Shown here one piece after another: positions 49,960 to 60,099 of a stretch of DNA of 64,000 bases. The stretch is from Finegoldia magna ATCC 53516. GTDB taxonomy: Bacteria; Bacillota; Clostridia; Tissierellales; Peptoniphilaceae. The position numbers were made by a program, and so were the translations under genes. The stretch covers positions 1,127,473 through 1,191,472 of the forward strand of contig NZ_CM000955.1 in NCBI RefSeq assembly GCF_000159695.1, read 5' to 3'. The first letter of the stretch is position 1; the number at the start of each line of letters is the position of its first letter. The notes beneath the pieces were generated by a model. That model was not told the DNA's origin. It worked only from the letters and a program-made list of their open reading frames with translations, and did not search any database.

Positions 49960-50736
49960 TTAAAATTCCAGTTGCTCCTTGAGTGACGCCTTGAATTTTT
50001 TGAGAATTTTCTTCTCCATTCTGCTGACAGTCATTTGGGAAATATCCAATTCCTCTGCAATCACGATTTGTGTTTTCTTATCAAAATATCTTCCAAGAAG
50101 AATTTTCTTTTCAACTTCGTTCAAATCCTCCATGCATCTGTTAATCAAATCTCTGTTTTCAAACTTCAGCATGTCCTTGTCTTCTTCTCCAATCAAATCG
50201 CTAAGATTAGTGTCCCTATCATCACTTGATTGATCGATCGATTGATCCAATGATTGTGGAGCGTACACCTTCGCCCCTTCCAACACTTCCAAAACTTCTT
50301 CGTTGGATATCGACAAGTAATCTGCGATGTCTTCAACTGTTGGAGATTTTTGCATAGTTTGTGCAAGGTGAATCTTGGCGTTGGCAACTTTTTTGTTGAG
50401 TTCTTGAATTCTGCGTGGAACTCTGATGACCCAGCCTTTGTCTCTGAAATATTTCTTGATTTCTCCGACTATTGTAGGAGTTGCATAGGAGGAGAATTCG
50501 TAGCCTTTTGATGGATCGTAACGGTCAATCGCATAGATCAGTCCGATACATGCGACTTGGTACAAATCATCGTATTCGATTCCCCTTCCTGTGTATTTTT
50601 TAGCTAATATTTCAGCGATATACAGGTTTTTTTCAACGAGAGTATCCCTTGTTTTCTTATCTCGTGTTTCTTGGAATTTCAAGAATAATTCTTTAATATT
50701 CTCCTGTTCTTCTTTACTAATTGATTTATTCGCCAT
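49960..50736 (-). CDS. sigB: sigma-70 factor of the SigB/SigF group
   Basis: 258 residues with sigma region 2 (DDLYQVACIGLIYAIDRYDPSKGYEFSSYA), region 3 and region 4 (VIAEELDISQMTVSRMEKKIL). It is closest to general-stress SigB or forespore SigF; without any sporulation gene in view, a stress or surface regulon is more likely. It follows rsbW by 4 nt and is presumably held inactive by it. Confidence 0.9.
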   Translation of the reverse strand: MANKSISKEEQENIKELFLKFQETRDKKTRDTLVEKNLYIAEILAKKYTGRGIEYDDLYQVACIGLIYAIDRYDPSKGYEFSSYATPTIVGEIKKYFRDKGWVIRVPRRIQELNKKVANAKIHLAQTMQKSPTVEDIADYLSISNEEVLEVLEGAKVYAPQSLDQSIDQSSDDRDTNLSDLIGEEDKDMLKFENRDLINRCMEDLNEVEKKILLGRYFDKKTQIVIAEELDISQMTVSRMEKKILKKFKASLKEQLEF

Positions 50737-50740
50737 AATA

Positions 50741-51085
50741 TTATTTCCTATTCTTGATTACTTTTATCTCACTTCCATTGATTTCGTATTCATCCATTAA
50801 AGATTGGATAATCATTTCCGATATTTTATCCTTTTCGTTGTTTTCACGTGGATTAAATCCGTCTAATTTGAAGATTAGTGTTAAAGATTCATCGTCAATA
50901 GTCATTGTACAGTCGATGATTTTGGATCTGTTTCTTTGTAAATTCAAACATTCACTCGCGCACAATTTGATATCTTCAATATCGTCTACTGAAAATCCAC
51001 ACTTCATCGCAATGAAAGATGCTGAAAGTCTTATAAGAGATACATTTTCTTTTTCATTTTGAAAACTTAATCTGAATTCTTCCAT
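50741..51085 (-). CDS. rsbW: RsbW-like anti-sigma factor, degenerate and short
   Basis: 114 residues, against about 150 in typical RsbW/SpoIIAB. The N-terminal half (VSLIRLSASFIAMKCGFSVDDIEDIKLCASECLN) aligns with the GHKL kinase fold. The N-box is altered (SECLNLQRNRS instead of SEACTNAxxH), and no G1 (DxGxG) or G2 (GxGL) box can be seen. It probably still binds the sigma factor, but ATP binding and phosphorylation of RsbV are doubtful. Its stop overlaps nothing; it ends 4 nt before sigB. Confidence 0.8.
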   Translation of the reverse strand: MEEFRLSFQNEKENVSLIRLSASFIAMKCGFSVDDIEDIKLCASECLNLQRNRSKIIDCTMTIDDESLTLIFKLDGFNPRENNEKDKISEMIIQSLMDEYEINGSEIKVIKNRK

Positions 51086-51396
51086 TATATCTCCTTTATT
51101 ACGAAAATCTTGTCCATTTCGGTTATCGTGAACACTTTATTGACGTGTTTTTTGATATTGTCGATGTAGATTTTGTGGTTATTATCTCTTAGTTCGTTGT
51201 ACACTTTTATCAAAGCACCAAGTCCTGTTGAATCTATAAATGAAAGATCTGTCGCATCAATTCTGATGTCTTTTGGATTTTTCTTGTATTCTTCCAATAA
51301 ATCATCTCTGAATTCGTCGCAAGTGTTAATGTCCAAATCACCTTGGATTCTTACAATTATTTCGTCTTTTGTGACTATATCGTAGTTTAATTGCAT
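51085..51396 (-). CDS. rsbV: RsbV-like anti-anti-sigma factor (STAS domain)
   Basis: 103 residues, single STAS domain with the phosphorylatable Ser in FIDSTGLGALIKV (DST motif) and IVRIQGDLDINT near the start. The start at 51396 follows AAGGAG; an in-frame ATG at 51417 precedes that site. It would bind RsbW and release the sigma factor. Ten nt separate it from gyrA, so the regulator module is attached to the gyrase operon. Confidence 0.88.
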   Translation of the reverse strand: MQLNYDIVTKDEIIVRIQGDLDINTCDEFRDDLLEEYKKNPKDIRIDATDLSFIDSTGLGALIKVYNELRDNNHKIYIDNIKKHVNKVFTITEMDKIFVIKEI

Positions 51397-51406
51397 AATT
51401 TTCTCC

Positions 51407-53827
51407 TTATTCTTCAAAATACTTAGCTACAGCTACTATCGCATCTTCGCCCTTATCTGTATTTTTCAATAATACTCCAGATGTTGATCTTGAAAGTGTA
51501 GATATTCCTTCCGCTTTAATTCTGATAACCTCAGCTTTTTTGCTAATCAAAAGTATCTCATCTTCATTTTTCAATGCCTTTGCACACGCTACATCTCCTG
51601 TTTTCTTGGCGATTTTGTAAGTTCTGATTCCCTTTCCACCTCTGTTTTGAGTAGTGTAGTTGGACAATTCAGTCTTCTTACCGTAACCATTTTCACTGAT
51701 AACTGCCAAGAATTCATTGTCTTTTACCAAATCAAATGAAATAACTTCATCATCTTTGTTAAGCGTTATAGCCTTTACTCCGATAGCATTTCTGGATAAA
51801 TCTCTCAATTGATCCACATTAAATTGCAAACTCATACCTTTTTTAGTGACGATAATTACATTTTCATTTTTTTCGACAAGTTTAACATCGATAAGTTCGT
51901 CACCTTCGTCAAATTTGATAGCTATGATACCAGTTTTTCTAATATTTTCGTACAAATCCAACGAAGTCTTCTTCACTTTACCATTTTTAGTGATAAATAT
52001 TATAAATTGATCGTCTTCTTTGTCCTTATCCAACGCCAATACTTGTGTAACACTTTCATCGGCATCGATTTGGATTAGGTTAATAATGTTGGATCCTCTA
52101 GCAGTACGACTTGCTTCTGGCACTTCGTAAGCTTTTAGTGAATAAACTTTTCCTTTATTAGTAAAGAACAACAAATCTTGATGAGTTGTAGTTGCAAACA
52201 TATCTTTGATGAAATCTCCATCTTTCATTCCCATTGCATTAACACCACGTCCACCTCTGTGTTGAACTTTGTATGCATCTGTGGAAATTCGTTTGATGTA
52301 GCCTTTGTTAGTGATAGTAATAAACATGTCTTCTTCTTCTAGAAGTTCCATATCTTCAAAATCACCGTCATCTCTTAGAATTTTAGTTCTTCTGTCGTCT
52401 GAATATTTTGTTTTAATTTCTGTCAATTCGTCTTTGATGATTTCTAATAACATGTGTCTGTTATTCAAAATTTCTGTCAATTGTTCAATCAATGCGCTCA
52501 ATTCGTCAAATTCATTTTGTAGTTTTTCTTTTTCCAAACCTTGCAATCTTTTAAGTCTCATATCCAAGATTGCTTGGGCTTGAATTTCTGAAAAACCAAA
52601 TCTTTGCATCAATTTTTCAAGCGCATCATCATAACTTGTTCTTATGATGTGAATAATTTCATCGATATTGTCGATTGCTTTTAACAATCCTTCAACTATG
52701 TGAATTCTCGCCTTCGCCTTATTCAAATCAAATTGCGTTCTTCTTCTAACGACTATTTCTTGGTGAACAAGATAATGGTCGATTAATTGTTTCAATGTCA
52801 AAACTTTTGGAACGCCATTTACAAGTGCAAGGTTGATTATCCCGAATGTAGTTTGCATTTGAGTGTATTTGTACAAGTTATTAAGCACGATATTTGGATT
52901 GGCATCTCTTTTTGTTTCGATGACAATTCTCATACCTTTTCTGTCCGATTCATCTCTCAAATCGCTGATACCTTCTAATTTCTTTTGTTTTACAAGGTCT
53001 GCAATTTTTTTGATTAAATTGGATTTGTTAACTTGGTAAGGAATTTCTGTGACGATTATTTTGTATCTTCCCTTTGATTCCTCAATCCTAGCTTCTGCTC
53101 TTAGTTTGACTTTTCCACGTCCTGTTGTGTATGCGTTTTTGACTTCTTCAAGTCCCATGATGTTTCCACCTGTTGGAAAATCAGGAGCCTTGATGTGTTT
53201 CATCAATTCTTCTATTGTAATATTTGGATTGTCGATTGATGCGATTAATGCATCTATAGTTTCACCTAAGTTGTGTGGAGCCATATTTGTCGCCATACCA
53301 ACAGCGATACCACTGGATCCATTTACGATTAAGTTAGGAAATCTGGATGGAAGTACAACTGGTTCTTGTTCTTCACCGTCATAGTTGTCTTGGAAATCAA
53401 CAGTATCTTTGTTGATGTCACGCAACATTTCAAGTGATAGTTTTGCCATACGTAGCTCCGTATAACGAGGTGCGGCAGCTCCGTCACCGTCGATAGAACC
53501 GAAGTTACCTTGACCATCTACAAGCGGATATCTCATATTGAAATCTTGTGCAAGTCTTACAACTGCATCGTAGATTGCACTGTCACCGTGAGGGTGATAC
53601 TTACCCATTACTTCCCCTACAAGTCTTGCGGACTTGGAGTATTTTCTATCTGGGAACAACCCTTGTTGTTGCATTCCGTAAATTATACGTCTGTGAACAG
53701 GTTTCAATCCGTCTCTTACATCTGGAAGTGCACGTGATACAATTACACTCATAGAATAATCCAAATATGCACTTTCCATTTCTTTTTTCAAATCAGCTGG
53801 TTTTATATTGAGTTTTCTTTCTGTCAT
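51407..53827 (-). CDS. gyrA: DNA gyrase subunit A
   Basis: 806 residues. It has the catalytic Tyr in APRYTELRM (~residue 120), the winged-helix region with [11 protein letters not shown], the [20 protein letters not shown] GyrA box region at the start of the C-terminal beta-pinwheel, and six pinwheel repeats. Residues 83 (Ser) and 87 (Asp) in the quinolone-resistance region are the susceptible type by E. coli-like numbering. It begins 9 nt after gyrB. Confidence 0.98.
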   Translation of the reverse strand: MTERKLNIKPADLKKEMESAYLDYSMSVIVSRALPDVRDGLKPVHRRIIYGMQQQGLFPDRKYSKSARLVGEVMGKYHPHGDSAIYDAVVRLAQDFNMRYPLVDGQGNFGSIDGDGAAAPRYTELRMAKLSLEMLRDINKDTVDFQDNYDGEEQEPVVLPSRFPNLIVNGSSGIAVGMATNMAPHNLGETIDALIASIDNPNITIEELMKHIKAPDFPTGGNIMGLEEVKNAYTTGRGKVKLRAEARIEESKGRYKIIVTEIPYQVNKSNLIKKIADLVKQKKLEGISDLRDESDRKGMRIVIETKRDANPNIVLNNLYKYTQMQTTFGIINLALVNGVPKVLTLKQLIDHYLVHQEIVVRRRTQFDLNKAKARIHIVEGLLKAIDNIDEIIHIIRTSYDDALEKLMQRFGFSEIQAQAILDMRLKRLQGLEKEKLQNEFDELSALIEQLTEILNNRHMLLEIIKDELTEIKTKYSDDRRTKILRDDGDFEDMELLEEEDMFITITNKGYIKRISTDAYKVQHRGGRGVNAMGMKDGDFIKDMFATTTHQDLLFFTNKGKVYSLKAYEVPEASRTARGSNIINLIQIDADESVTQVLALDKDKEDDQFIIFITKNGKVKKTSLDLYENIRKTGIIAIKFDEGDELIDVKLVEKNENVIIVTKKGMSLQFNVDQLRDLSRNAIGVKAITLNKDDEVISFDLVKDNEFLAVISENGYGKKTELSNYTTQNRGGKGIRTYKIAKKTGDVACAKALKNEDEILLISKKAEVIRIKAEGISTLSRSTSGVLLKNTDKGEDAIVAVAKYFEE

Positions 53828-53836
53828 ATTATTCTC

Positions 53837-55753
53837 CTAAGCGTCAATGTTTTGTGCATAAACAGCGTTTTGTTCTATAAATTCTCTTCTTGGTTCAACA
53901 TTGTCTCCCATCAAAACATCGAATGTGTTGTCGAGTTCGTTTTCGTCTTCTCCGTCGATTTCAACTTTGATTAGGATTCTGTGTTCAGGATTCATTGTAG
54001 TATCCCACAATTGTTCTGCGTTCATTTCACCAAGACCTTTGTATCTTTGAACTTTGATGTTACTTCTTTCGCCGTATTTTTCCAAAGCTTCTTCCAATTC
54101 TTTTTCTGTGTAGCAATATTCCATTACTTTAACACCTTTGATAATTCCATAAAGTGGTGGTTGTGCGATGTACACGTGACCTTTTTCCACTAATGGTTTC
54201 ATAAATCTGTATAAGAATGTTAAAAGAAGTGTTCTAATGTGCGCTCCATCGACATCGGCATCGGTCATTATTACTATTTTACCGTAACGAAGTTTGCTGA
54301 TGTCAAAGTTTTTTCCTATTCCAGTTCCAAATGCAGTAATCATAGCTTTGATTTCGTTTGAATTTAAAACTCTTTCAAGGTGAGCTTTTTCTACATTCAA
54401 GATTTTACCTCTCAATGGCAAAATAGCTTGGAATTTGTTGTCCCTACCACCTTTTGCAGAACCACCGGCAGAATCCCCTTCGACAAGGAAGATTTCGTTG
54501 TGTTCGATGTCTGAGCTTTGGCAGTCAGCAAGTTTTCCTGGAAGTGTAGTATTGTCAAGCACCGATTTCTTACGAACCAAATCCCTTGCACGTCTTGCGG
54601 CAAGTCTTGCTTTTTGTGATGCCAATGCTTTTTGTATAATTGTCTTGACGATTTTTGGATTTTCTTCAAAATAAAAACTCAAATGTTCGTACACAACGCT
54701 GTCCACAACAGTTCTAGCTTCGGAGTTACCCAATTTTCCTTTGGTTTGTCCTTCAAATTGTGGGTTGTTAAGTTTTACTGAAACAACAGCAGTGATACCT
54801 TCTCTGACATCATCACCAGATAAGTTATCGTCTTTTTCTTTTAATATGTTTTTGTTTCTTGCATAATCGTTAAGAGCACGAGTAAGTGCAGATTTAAATC
54901 CTACAACATGCGTTCCACCGTCAACTGTTTTAATGTTATTAGTAAATGAAACTATAGTTTCGTTGTAGCTTTCAGTGTATTGCATAGCTATTTCCACTTT
55001 AGTAGTGTCCTTTTCTCCTTCGATATACATAACTTCGTGATCCAAAGGCTTTTTGGATTTGTTGATGTATTCTACAAATGATTTGATACCACCTTCGTAG
55101 TGGAACAATTCCTTGTAGCCTTCTCTTTCATCAGCAAATTCTATCTTCACGCCCTTATTCAAAAACGCCATTTCTCTGAATCTTTTTGCAAGAACATTTT
55201 TGTCGAAATTCAAAGTTTCAAAAATCGTATTGTCCGGCATAAATTCAATTGTTGTTCCAGTTCCTCTGACATTTTCTTTTATAACAGTAAGTTCTGTAAC
55301 AGTTTTTCCTTTTTCAAATCTTTGTTCGTACATTTTGCCGTCTCTTTTGACTCTGGCAATAAGATATGTACTTAAAGCATTAACACAGCTTACACCAACC
55401 CCGTGAAGACCACCTGAGTATTGGTAAGCGTCGTTTGAAAATTTACCACCCGCATGAAGCACTGTAAGTACAGTTTCAAGCGTTGATTTGCCTGTTTTTG
55501 GGTGTGTTTCAACCGGAATACCAGAACCATCATCTTCTACAATAACTGAATTGTCCTTTTTTATAGTAACCTTAATCAAATCACACACGCCAGCCAACGC
55601 CTCATCAATTGAGTTGTCGACTACTTCGTACACCAAATGGTGTAGACCTTTTTCATCAGTAGAACCGATGTACATCCCTGGTCTTACACGAACCGGTTCC
55701 AATCCTTCTAATACTGTAATCTGATCTGCAGTATATTCTCTATTTTTCTTCAT
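53837..55753 (-). CDS. gyrB: DNA gyrase subunit B
   Basis: 638 residues. GHKL ATPase (VVDNSIDEA, DDGSGIPVE, GGLHGVGVS), transducer domain, and TOPRIM with EGDSAGGSAKGGRD and MTDADVDGAHIRT. The length and absence of the ~170-residue insert fit Gram-positive GyrB. The start codon overlaps the stop of the RemB-like gene (TAATG-type). Confidence 0.98.
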   Translation of the reverse strand: MKKNREYTADQITVLEGLEPVRVRPGMYIGSTDEKGLHHLVYEVVDNSIDEALAGVCDLIKVTIKKDNSVIVEDDGSGIPVETHPKTGKSTLETVLTVLHAGGKFSNDAYQYSGGLHGVGVSCVNALSTYLIARVKRDGKMYEQRFEKGKTVTELTVIKENVRGTGTTIEFMPDNTIFETLNFDKNVLAKRFREMAFLNKGVKIEFADEREGYKELFHYEGGIKSFVEYINKSKKPLDHEVMYIEGEKDTTKVEIAMQYTESYNETIVSFTNNIKTVDGGTHVVGFKSALTRALNDYARNKNILKEKDDNLSGDDVREGITAVVSVKLNNPQFEGQTKGKLGNSEARTVVDSVVYEHLSFYFEENPKIVKTIIQKALASQKARLAARRARDLVRKKSVLDNTTLPGKLADCQSSDIEHNEIFLVEGDSAGGSAKGGRDNKFQAILPLRGKILNVEKAHLERVLNSNEIKAMITAFGTGIGKNFDISKLRYGKIVIMTDADVDGAHIRTLLLTFLYRFMKPLVEKGHVYIAQPPLYGIIKGVKVMEYCYTEKELEEALEKYGERSNIKVQRYKGLGEMNAEQLWDTTMNPEHRILIKVEIDGEDENELDNTFDVLMGDNVEPRREFIEQNAVYAQNIDA

Positions 55754-56004
55754 TATATTCCTTTCATAAAGTTATTCATCAAATAATTCCCACTGATATT
55801 TGACTTGTAAACTCCTCTATTAGTTATGACTATAGACCTTATAGTAATGTCCTCATCTTCATTCACAAATTCTACGTTTTTCGTATAATCCAAATCATTT
55901 TTATCAAAATCATTGAAGAATTTGTCCGAGACATTAACCACTGCTATAATCTCATTTTCATCAATTAATGTGTTGTTGCCAATATCCAAATACATATCAT
56001 TCAC
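55753..56004 (-). CDS. RemB/YaaB-like DUF370 protein
   Basis: 83 residues, small beta-rich protein of the extracellular matrix regulatory group found between recF and gyrB in many Firmicutes: MYLDIGNNTLIDENEIIAVVNV and SIVITNRGVYKSNIS near the end. In Bacillus subtilis the homologue YaaB/RemB has a matrix-gene regulatory role; the role here is unknown. It overlaps recF by 8 bp and gyrB by 1 bp. Confidence 0.82.
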   Translation of the reverse strand: MNDMYLDIGNNTLIDENEIIAVVNVSDKFFNDFDKNDLDYTKNVEFVNEDEDITIRSIVITNRGVYKSNISGNYLMNNFMKGI

Positions 56005-57064
56005 CTATTTTTATCGTGTACAACCCTTCCGGAGCTCTTTCTGAAGTCGTCAGAAAAGCTTGAAAATCCTTGATATATCTGATGATGTAGTTGATTCTGT
56101 AATCGTCAAGTTCACTGAACACATCATCTAATAAAATAATTGGCAATCTATCATTATAAAATCTACTCAAATCCAATTGTGCAAGCTTCATCGATAAAAT
56201 AGCAGTTCTCACCTGAGCTTGAGATGCAAAAAACTTAGCCGATTTGTCGTTGATTAAAATATCCAAATCATCACGATGGATACCTAAATTAGTTTGCTTA
56301 TTTTCCAAATCCTTATCCAAAATATCTACCAAACTCTTGTAATAAGTATTCTTTTGATTAGTCATATCCTCTACATATTCTATCGAAAAATTATTTTCCA
56401 TGTCCAGCTTATCATTCTCATCACTCAAATTTGAGCACACGTTTTTTGCGATAAGATGTAGCCTTTCGACATAGCTTTTTCTCTTGTGCATAATATATGA
56501 GCCATTATCTGCCAACTGAATATTCAAAGCCTTCAACTGCTCATTAAAATACGAATTGTACCTGTGGTTTTTGATGAGCTTATTTCTCTCATCCAACACT
56601 TGATTGTACTGTTTCAAAACAGTCCTGTAATAGTTATCCACACCACTTATGGACTCATCCAATAATTTTCTTCTCAAAGATTTCGATTCTTTTACTATCT
56701 TCAAATCATCTGGCTTAAAAACAATACACTCAAAATACTCGTTGTATTCTTTAATTGTATTCACAAAAGCTTCATTCACATTGAGTATCTTTTCGTTACT
56801 TTTAATAGTAATATCTATCTTATCCTCAAAACCATCATCGTAGACATCCATTACAATACGAGCCTCATCTTCACCGAATTTAATCAAGTGAGAATTGGTG
56901 TTGGTTTTGAAACTTTTTCCCTTCAAAGCTACATTAATAGCTTCCAAAATATTAGTCTTACCTGAGGCATTTCTGCCTACAATCAGATTCAGACCATCAC
57001 AAAAATCCAATTCTATTTCACAGAAATTCCTGTAATTATATAATTTTAATTTTTGAACGATCAT
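55997..57064 (-). CDS. recF: DNA replication and repair protein RecF
   Basis: 355 residues, SMC-like ABC ATPase. Walker A VGRNASGKTN (residues ~30-39), the signature region SQAQVRTAILSMKLA, Walker B PIILLDDVFSELDD and the switch His region. Loads RecA at gaps and collapsed forks. It overlaps yaaA by one base at the start. Confidence 0.96.
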   Translation of the reverse strand: MIVQKLKLYNYRNFCEIELDFCDGLNLIVGRNASGKTNILEAINVALKGKSFKTNTNSHLIKFGEDEARIVMDVYDDGFEDKIDITIKSNEKILNVNEAFVNTIKEYNEYFECIVFKPDDLKIVKESKSLRRKLLDESISGVDNYYRTVLKQYNQVLDERNKLIKNHRYNSYFNEQLKALNIQLADNGSYIMHKRKSYVERLHLIAKNVCSNLSDENDKLDMENNFSIEYVEDMTNQKNTYYKSLVDILDKDLENKQTNLGIHRDDLDILINDKSAKFFASQAQVRTAILSMKLAQLDLSRFYNDRLPIILLDDVFSELDDYRINYIIRYIKDFQAFLTTSERAPEGLYTIKIGE

Positions 57065-57270
57065 TACTCGACTACGTATTTTTCTCCTTCAAATTCCACT
57101 ACATCTCCTGGATAAAGCTTCTTGCCGCGTCTTGTTTCAACCTCGTCATTAACCTTAACCATGGATTCTTTAATAAGTTCTTTCGCCATGCCACCAGTTT
57201 GTGCGATGGATGCGAATTTTAGAAACTGTTCCAATTTAATAAATTCAGACTCAATTTTAACACTAATCAT
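57064..57270 (-). CDS. yaaA: S4-domain RNA-binding protein YaaA
   Basis: 68 residues with an S4 fold: IKLEQFLKFASIAQTGGMAKELI, then VKVNDEVETRRGKKLYPGD. The start is at 57270 after GCAGGAGG; an in-frame ATG lies five codons upstream, inside dnaN. The usual partner between dnaN and recF in Firmicutes, implicated in 50S ribosome assembly. Confidence 0.92.
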   Translation of the reverse strand: MISVKIESEFIKLEQFLKFASIAQTGGMAKELIKESMVKVNDEVETRRGKKLYPGDVVEFEGEKYVVE

Positions 57271-58366
57271 TATTACCTCCTGCAAGTTTTACCGGAAGGA
57301 CAAGATAAGTGTAATTGGTATCATTCAATGGCTTAAACACCATCGGTCTTAGACTTCCACTCATATTCAATGTAATATCGTCATCATCAATAACCTTCAA
57401 GCCATCTAACAAATACTTAGCATTAAAAGCAATCTTCAAATCTTCTCCACCGATTTCGCACTTCACATACTCATCGACCTTACCAATATCAGTATTAGAT
57501 GAAATATGCAATTCATTTCCAGAAAAATCAAGCTTAACCAAGTTCGCCTTGTCTTCTTTTGCCATCAAAGACGCTCTTTCCAACGCCATTTGCAAAGCTC
57601 TCTTTTCTATAGTAACGACAGTCGAAAAATCTTGTTTCATAACTTGATTGTAGTCGATATATTGACCATCGATTAATCTAGAATAAACATCAGTGTTTTC
57701 CAATTTGAAAATAATATTTCCAGTAATAATGTTAAGAGTTATTTCCCCTTCTTCTAAAATCTTGTAAACTTCATTCAAAGCTCTCGCTGGAACAATAGCC
57801 TTCATTTCAAACTCACTCACATTACTCATACAATCAAGTGAAACTCTGTAACCATCTAAGGCCACAAATTCAATCCTATCGTTCATAATATTGAACAAAA
57901 CACCTGTCAAATCTGGTCTTGTTTGGTCCATACTTGTAGCAAATGATGTTTTTCTGATGGAATCTCTAAGTTCAGATTGTTCTAAAGTCAATTTAACATC
58001 CTTATCTATATAAGGAAGAGATGGAAATTCGTTTGAATCTTGACCTTGAATGTTAAATTCCGTAGACAAACATTTAATATTGATATTATTATCGTCCACT
58101 TCAATATAAATATCATCGTCAGGAAGCTTTCTAATGATATTTCCTATCATTGAAGAGTTAATTACAATTTGACCTTTTTCGTAGATTTCACAATTTGCTC
58201 TAGTATCCACAATAAGTTCCAAATCCGTAGCAACAAGTCTAAGACAATTTTCTTCTGCGATGAATAAAATTCCTTCTAATATCTGAATAGTCGTTCTAGA
58301 TGACACCGCTTTTTGCGCAATATTGATATGTTTAAGTAATTCTTTTTGCGATATTTTTAATTTCAT
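57263..58366 (-). CDS. dnaN: DNA polymerase III sliding clamp (beta subunit)
   Basis: 367 residues, three clamp domains of about 120 residues each. Conserved blocks are MKLKISQKELLKHINIAQKAVSS at the start, DQTRPDLTGVLF in domain 2 and LRPMVFKPL...YLVLPVKL at the C-terminus. The gene overlaps the yaaA start by 8 bp. AAAGGTAAA precedes the ATG. Confidence 0.97.
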   Translation of the reverse strand: MKLKISQKELLKHINIAQKAVSSRTTIQILEGILFIAEENCLRLVATDLELIVDTRANCEIYEKGQIVINSSMIGNIIRKLPDDDIYIEVDDNNINIKCLSTEFNIQGQDSNEFPSLPYIDKDVKLTLEQSELRDSIRKTSFATSMDQTRPDLTGVLFNIMNDRIEFVALDGYRVSLDCMSNVSEFEMKAIVPARALNEVYKILEEGEITLNIITGNIIFKLENTDVYSRLIDGQYIDYNQVMKQDFSTVVTIEKRALQMALERASLMAKEDKANLVKLDFSGNELHISSNTDIGKVDEYVKCEIGGEDLKIAFNAKYLLDGLKVIDDDDITLNMSGSLRPMVFKPLNDTNYTYLVLPVKLAGGNND

Positions 58367-58653
58367 ATTTTACCTTTCGTTTATATAAATAATAATAATA
58401 GTTAGTAATAGTAGTAGTAGGGCTGTTTGTATTGTGGATAACTCTAGTTTGTTTGTAATTTGTGGTGTTTTATATATTGATAACGATGTGTATATAATTG
58501 GCACAAGCTGTGCGATTATCAACATTATCAACTTTTTACAATTTTAGTTTATCACTTTAAAGTTATCAACAACTTATCCACATAGTTATTAATATTAAAT
58601 TGTGGATAGAAAACTCTAAAATAAACTTATCCACAATCATAAAGTTTAATAAA
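58367..58653. other. oriC, dnaA-dnaN side, with DnaA boxes and DnaA-trio-like tract
   Basis: 287 bp. DnaA boxes TTATCCACA or complements lie at 58433-58441, 58574-58582, 58601-58609 and 58627-58635, with TTATCAACA at 58563. On the minus strand the box at 58441-58433 is followed by a GC-richer spacer and then by CTACTACTACTATTACTAAC (58421-58402) and ATTATTATTATT down to 58388, the layout of the Bacillus subtilis DnaA-trio unwinding element. Confidence 0.85.
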
Positions 58654-60099
58654 TTAAGAATTTTGAATGTAGTTGATTAGGTTATCAATTTCTTCATCAA
58701 ATTCTGAACTTTTTTTGATATCATTCTCAATTTTCTTGATTCCATGCATTACTGTTGAGTGATCTTTGCCAAAACTTGAAGCAATACTAACCAAAGAAAT
58801 ATCCAACAATTTTCTGGACACATACATTGCTATTTGCCTTGGATATGCGATTTGTTTGGATCTCTTTTTTGAAAGCAAATCATCTTGACTTACATTGTAC
58901 CTATCACACACACTCTCAATGATTAAATCTATAGTTACAGGTCTTAATTGAGTGTCTGCGATAAGTTGTTTTAGAACATTTTTTGCCAAATCTAATGTGA
59001 TGTTGCCATCTCCTATCAGAGTCTTTTGACCTACGACATTCATTACTGCCCCTTCCAACTCACGTATATTGCTTTTGACATTCATAGCAATATAATCGAT
59101 TATTTCTGGGGTAAGTGATGTATTATTTCTATCTAAATACTCGTTTATAATAGCCACACGTGTTTCGTAATCTGGTGGTTGAATGTCTGCCATTAATCCC
59201 CACTCAAAACGAGACACCAACCTCTCTTCCAATGTTTTTATCTCCTTTGGAGGTCTATCACTGGAAAGTATGATTTGCTTGTTGTGGTTGTACAATTCGT
59301 TGAATGTGTGGAAAAACTCCTCTTGTGTACCTTGTTTTCCTGCTATAAATTGAATATCGTCAATTAATAGTACGTCTATATTTCGGTATTTTTGTCTAAA
59401 TTGTGAATTCTTTTTCGTAGATTTATCTCCTATTGAAGAGATAAGTTCGTTTGTAAATGATTCACTAGTAGTGTAAATAACCCTAGCTTTTGGGTTATTT
59501 TTAAGTATTTCATGAGCAATGGCATGCATCAAGTGAGTCTTACCCAATCCTGCTTTTCCATGAATAAACAATGGATTGTATGCTGTGGCTGGGTTTTGTG
59601 CGACTGCAAGTGCTGCGGCTAATGCTAGTTCGTTGTTTTTTCCTTTTACAAATGTATCGAATTTGTATTTGCTGATTAAATTCTTGCCGTAAGGGCTTAA
59701 ATCAGTTTTTTCTTCTGGTAGTTTTGTTTCAGGTTTTTTATCTTCTACAGTGTATTTTTCATCTTCTGATACTTCTTCACTTACTAGAATGGATCGTTGA
59801 CCATCTATGTTTTGGTTTTGAATTATATTTTCGTCTTTGTAATTATCCATTTCATAACGGTCTATGATGACTACTTTTCTCTTGACATTACTGATGAAAT
59901 CCAAGTATTTTTGGATATCGTCGTAGTATTTGTTATAGATTGTTTTTTTGGTAAATCTATTTGGAGAAAGCAAAATAAATTCAGTATTTGTTAAATAAAG
60001 AGGTTTTAATGGAGCAATCCATGTGTTGAAGTTCAAATCAGACATTTCCTGTTTAAATGTGTTAGATATTTTTAACCAGAGTTCATCTTTGTCGGTCAT
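58654..60099 (-). CDS. dnaA: chromosomal replication initiator DnaA
   Basis: 481 residues, four domains. Domain I is WLKISNTFKQEMSDLNFNTWI, then a variable linker, then AAA+ with Walker A HGKAGLGKTHL, Walker B LLIDDIQFIAGK and arginine-finger region, and domain IV with RSKQIAYPRQIAMYVSRKL and FGKDHSTVMHGI for DnaA-box binding. First gene of the replication operon. Confidence 0.98.
   Translation of the reverse strand: MTDKDELWLKISNTFKQEMSDLNFNTWIAPLKPLYLTNTEFILLSPNRFTKKTIYNKYYDDIQKYLDFISNVKRKVVIIDRYEMDNYKDENIIQNQNIDGQRSILVSEEVSEDEKYTVEDKKPETKLPEEKTDLSPYGKNLISKYKFDTFVKGKNNELALAAALAVAQNPATAYNPLFIHGKAGLGKTHLMHAIAHEILKNNPKARVIYTTSESFTNELISSIGDKSTKKNSQFRQKYRNIDVLLIDDIQFIAGKQGTQEEFFHTFNELYNHNKQIILSSDRPPKEIKTLEERLVSRFEWGLMADIQPPDYETRVAIINEYLDRNNTSLTPEIIDYIAMNVKSNIRELEGAVMNVVGQKTLIGDGNITLDLAKNVLKQLIADTQLRPVTIDLIIESVCDRYNVSQDDLLSKKRSKQIAYPRQIAMYVSRKLLDISLVSIASSFGKDHSTVMHGIKKIENDIKKSSEFDEEIDNLINYIQNS

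Noticed and set aside
51407-53827. Fluoroquinolone-resistance substitutions in GyrA
   Set aside because: Ser83 and Asp87 equivalents are wild type.
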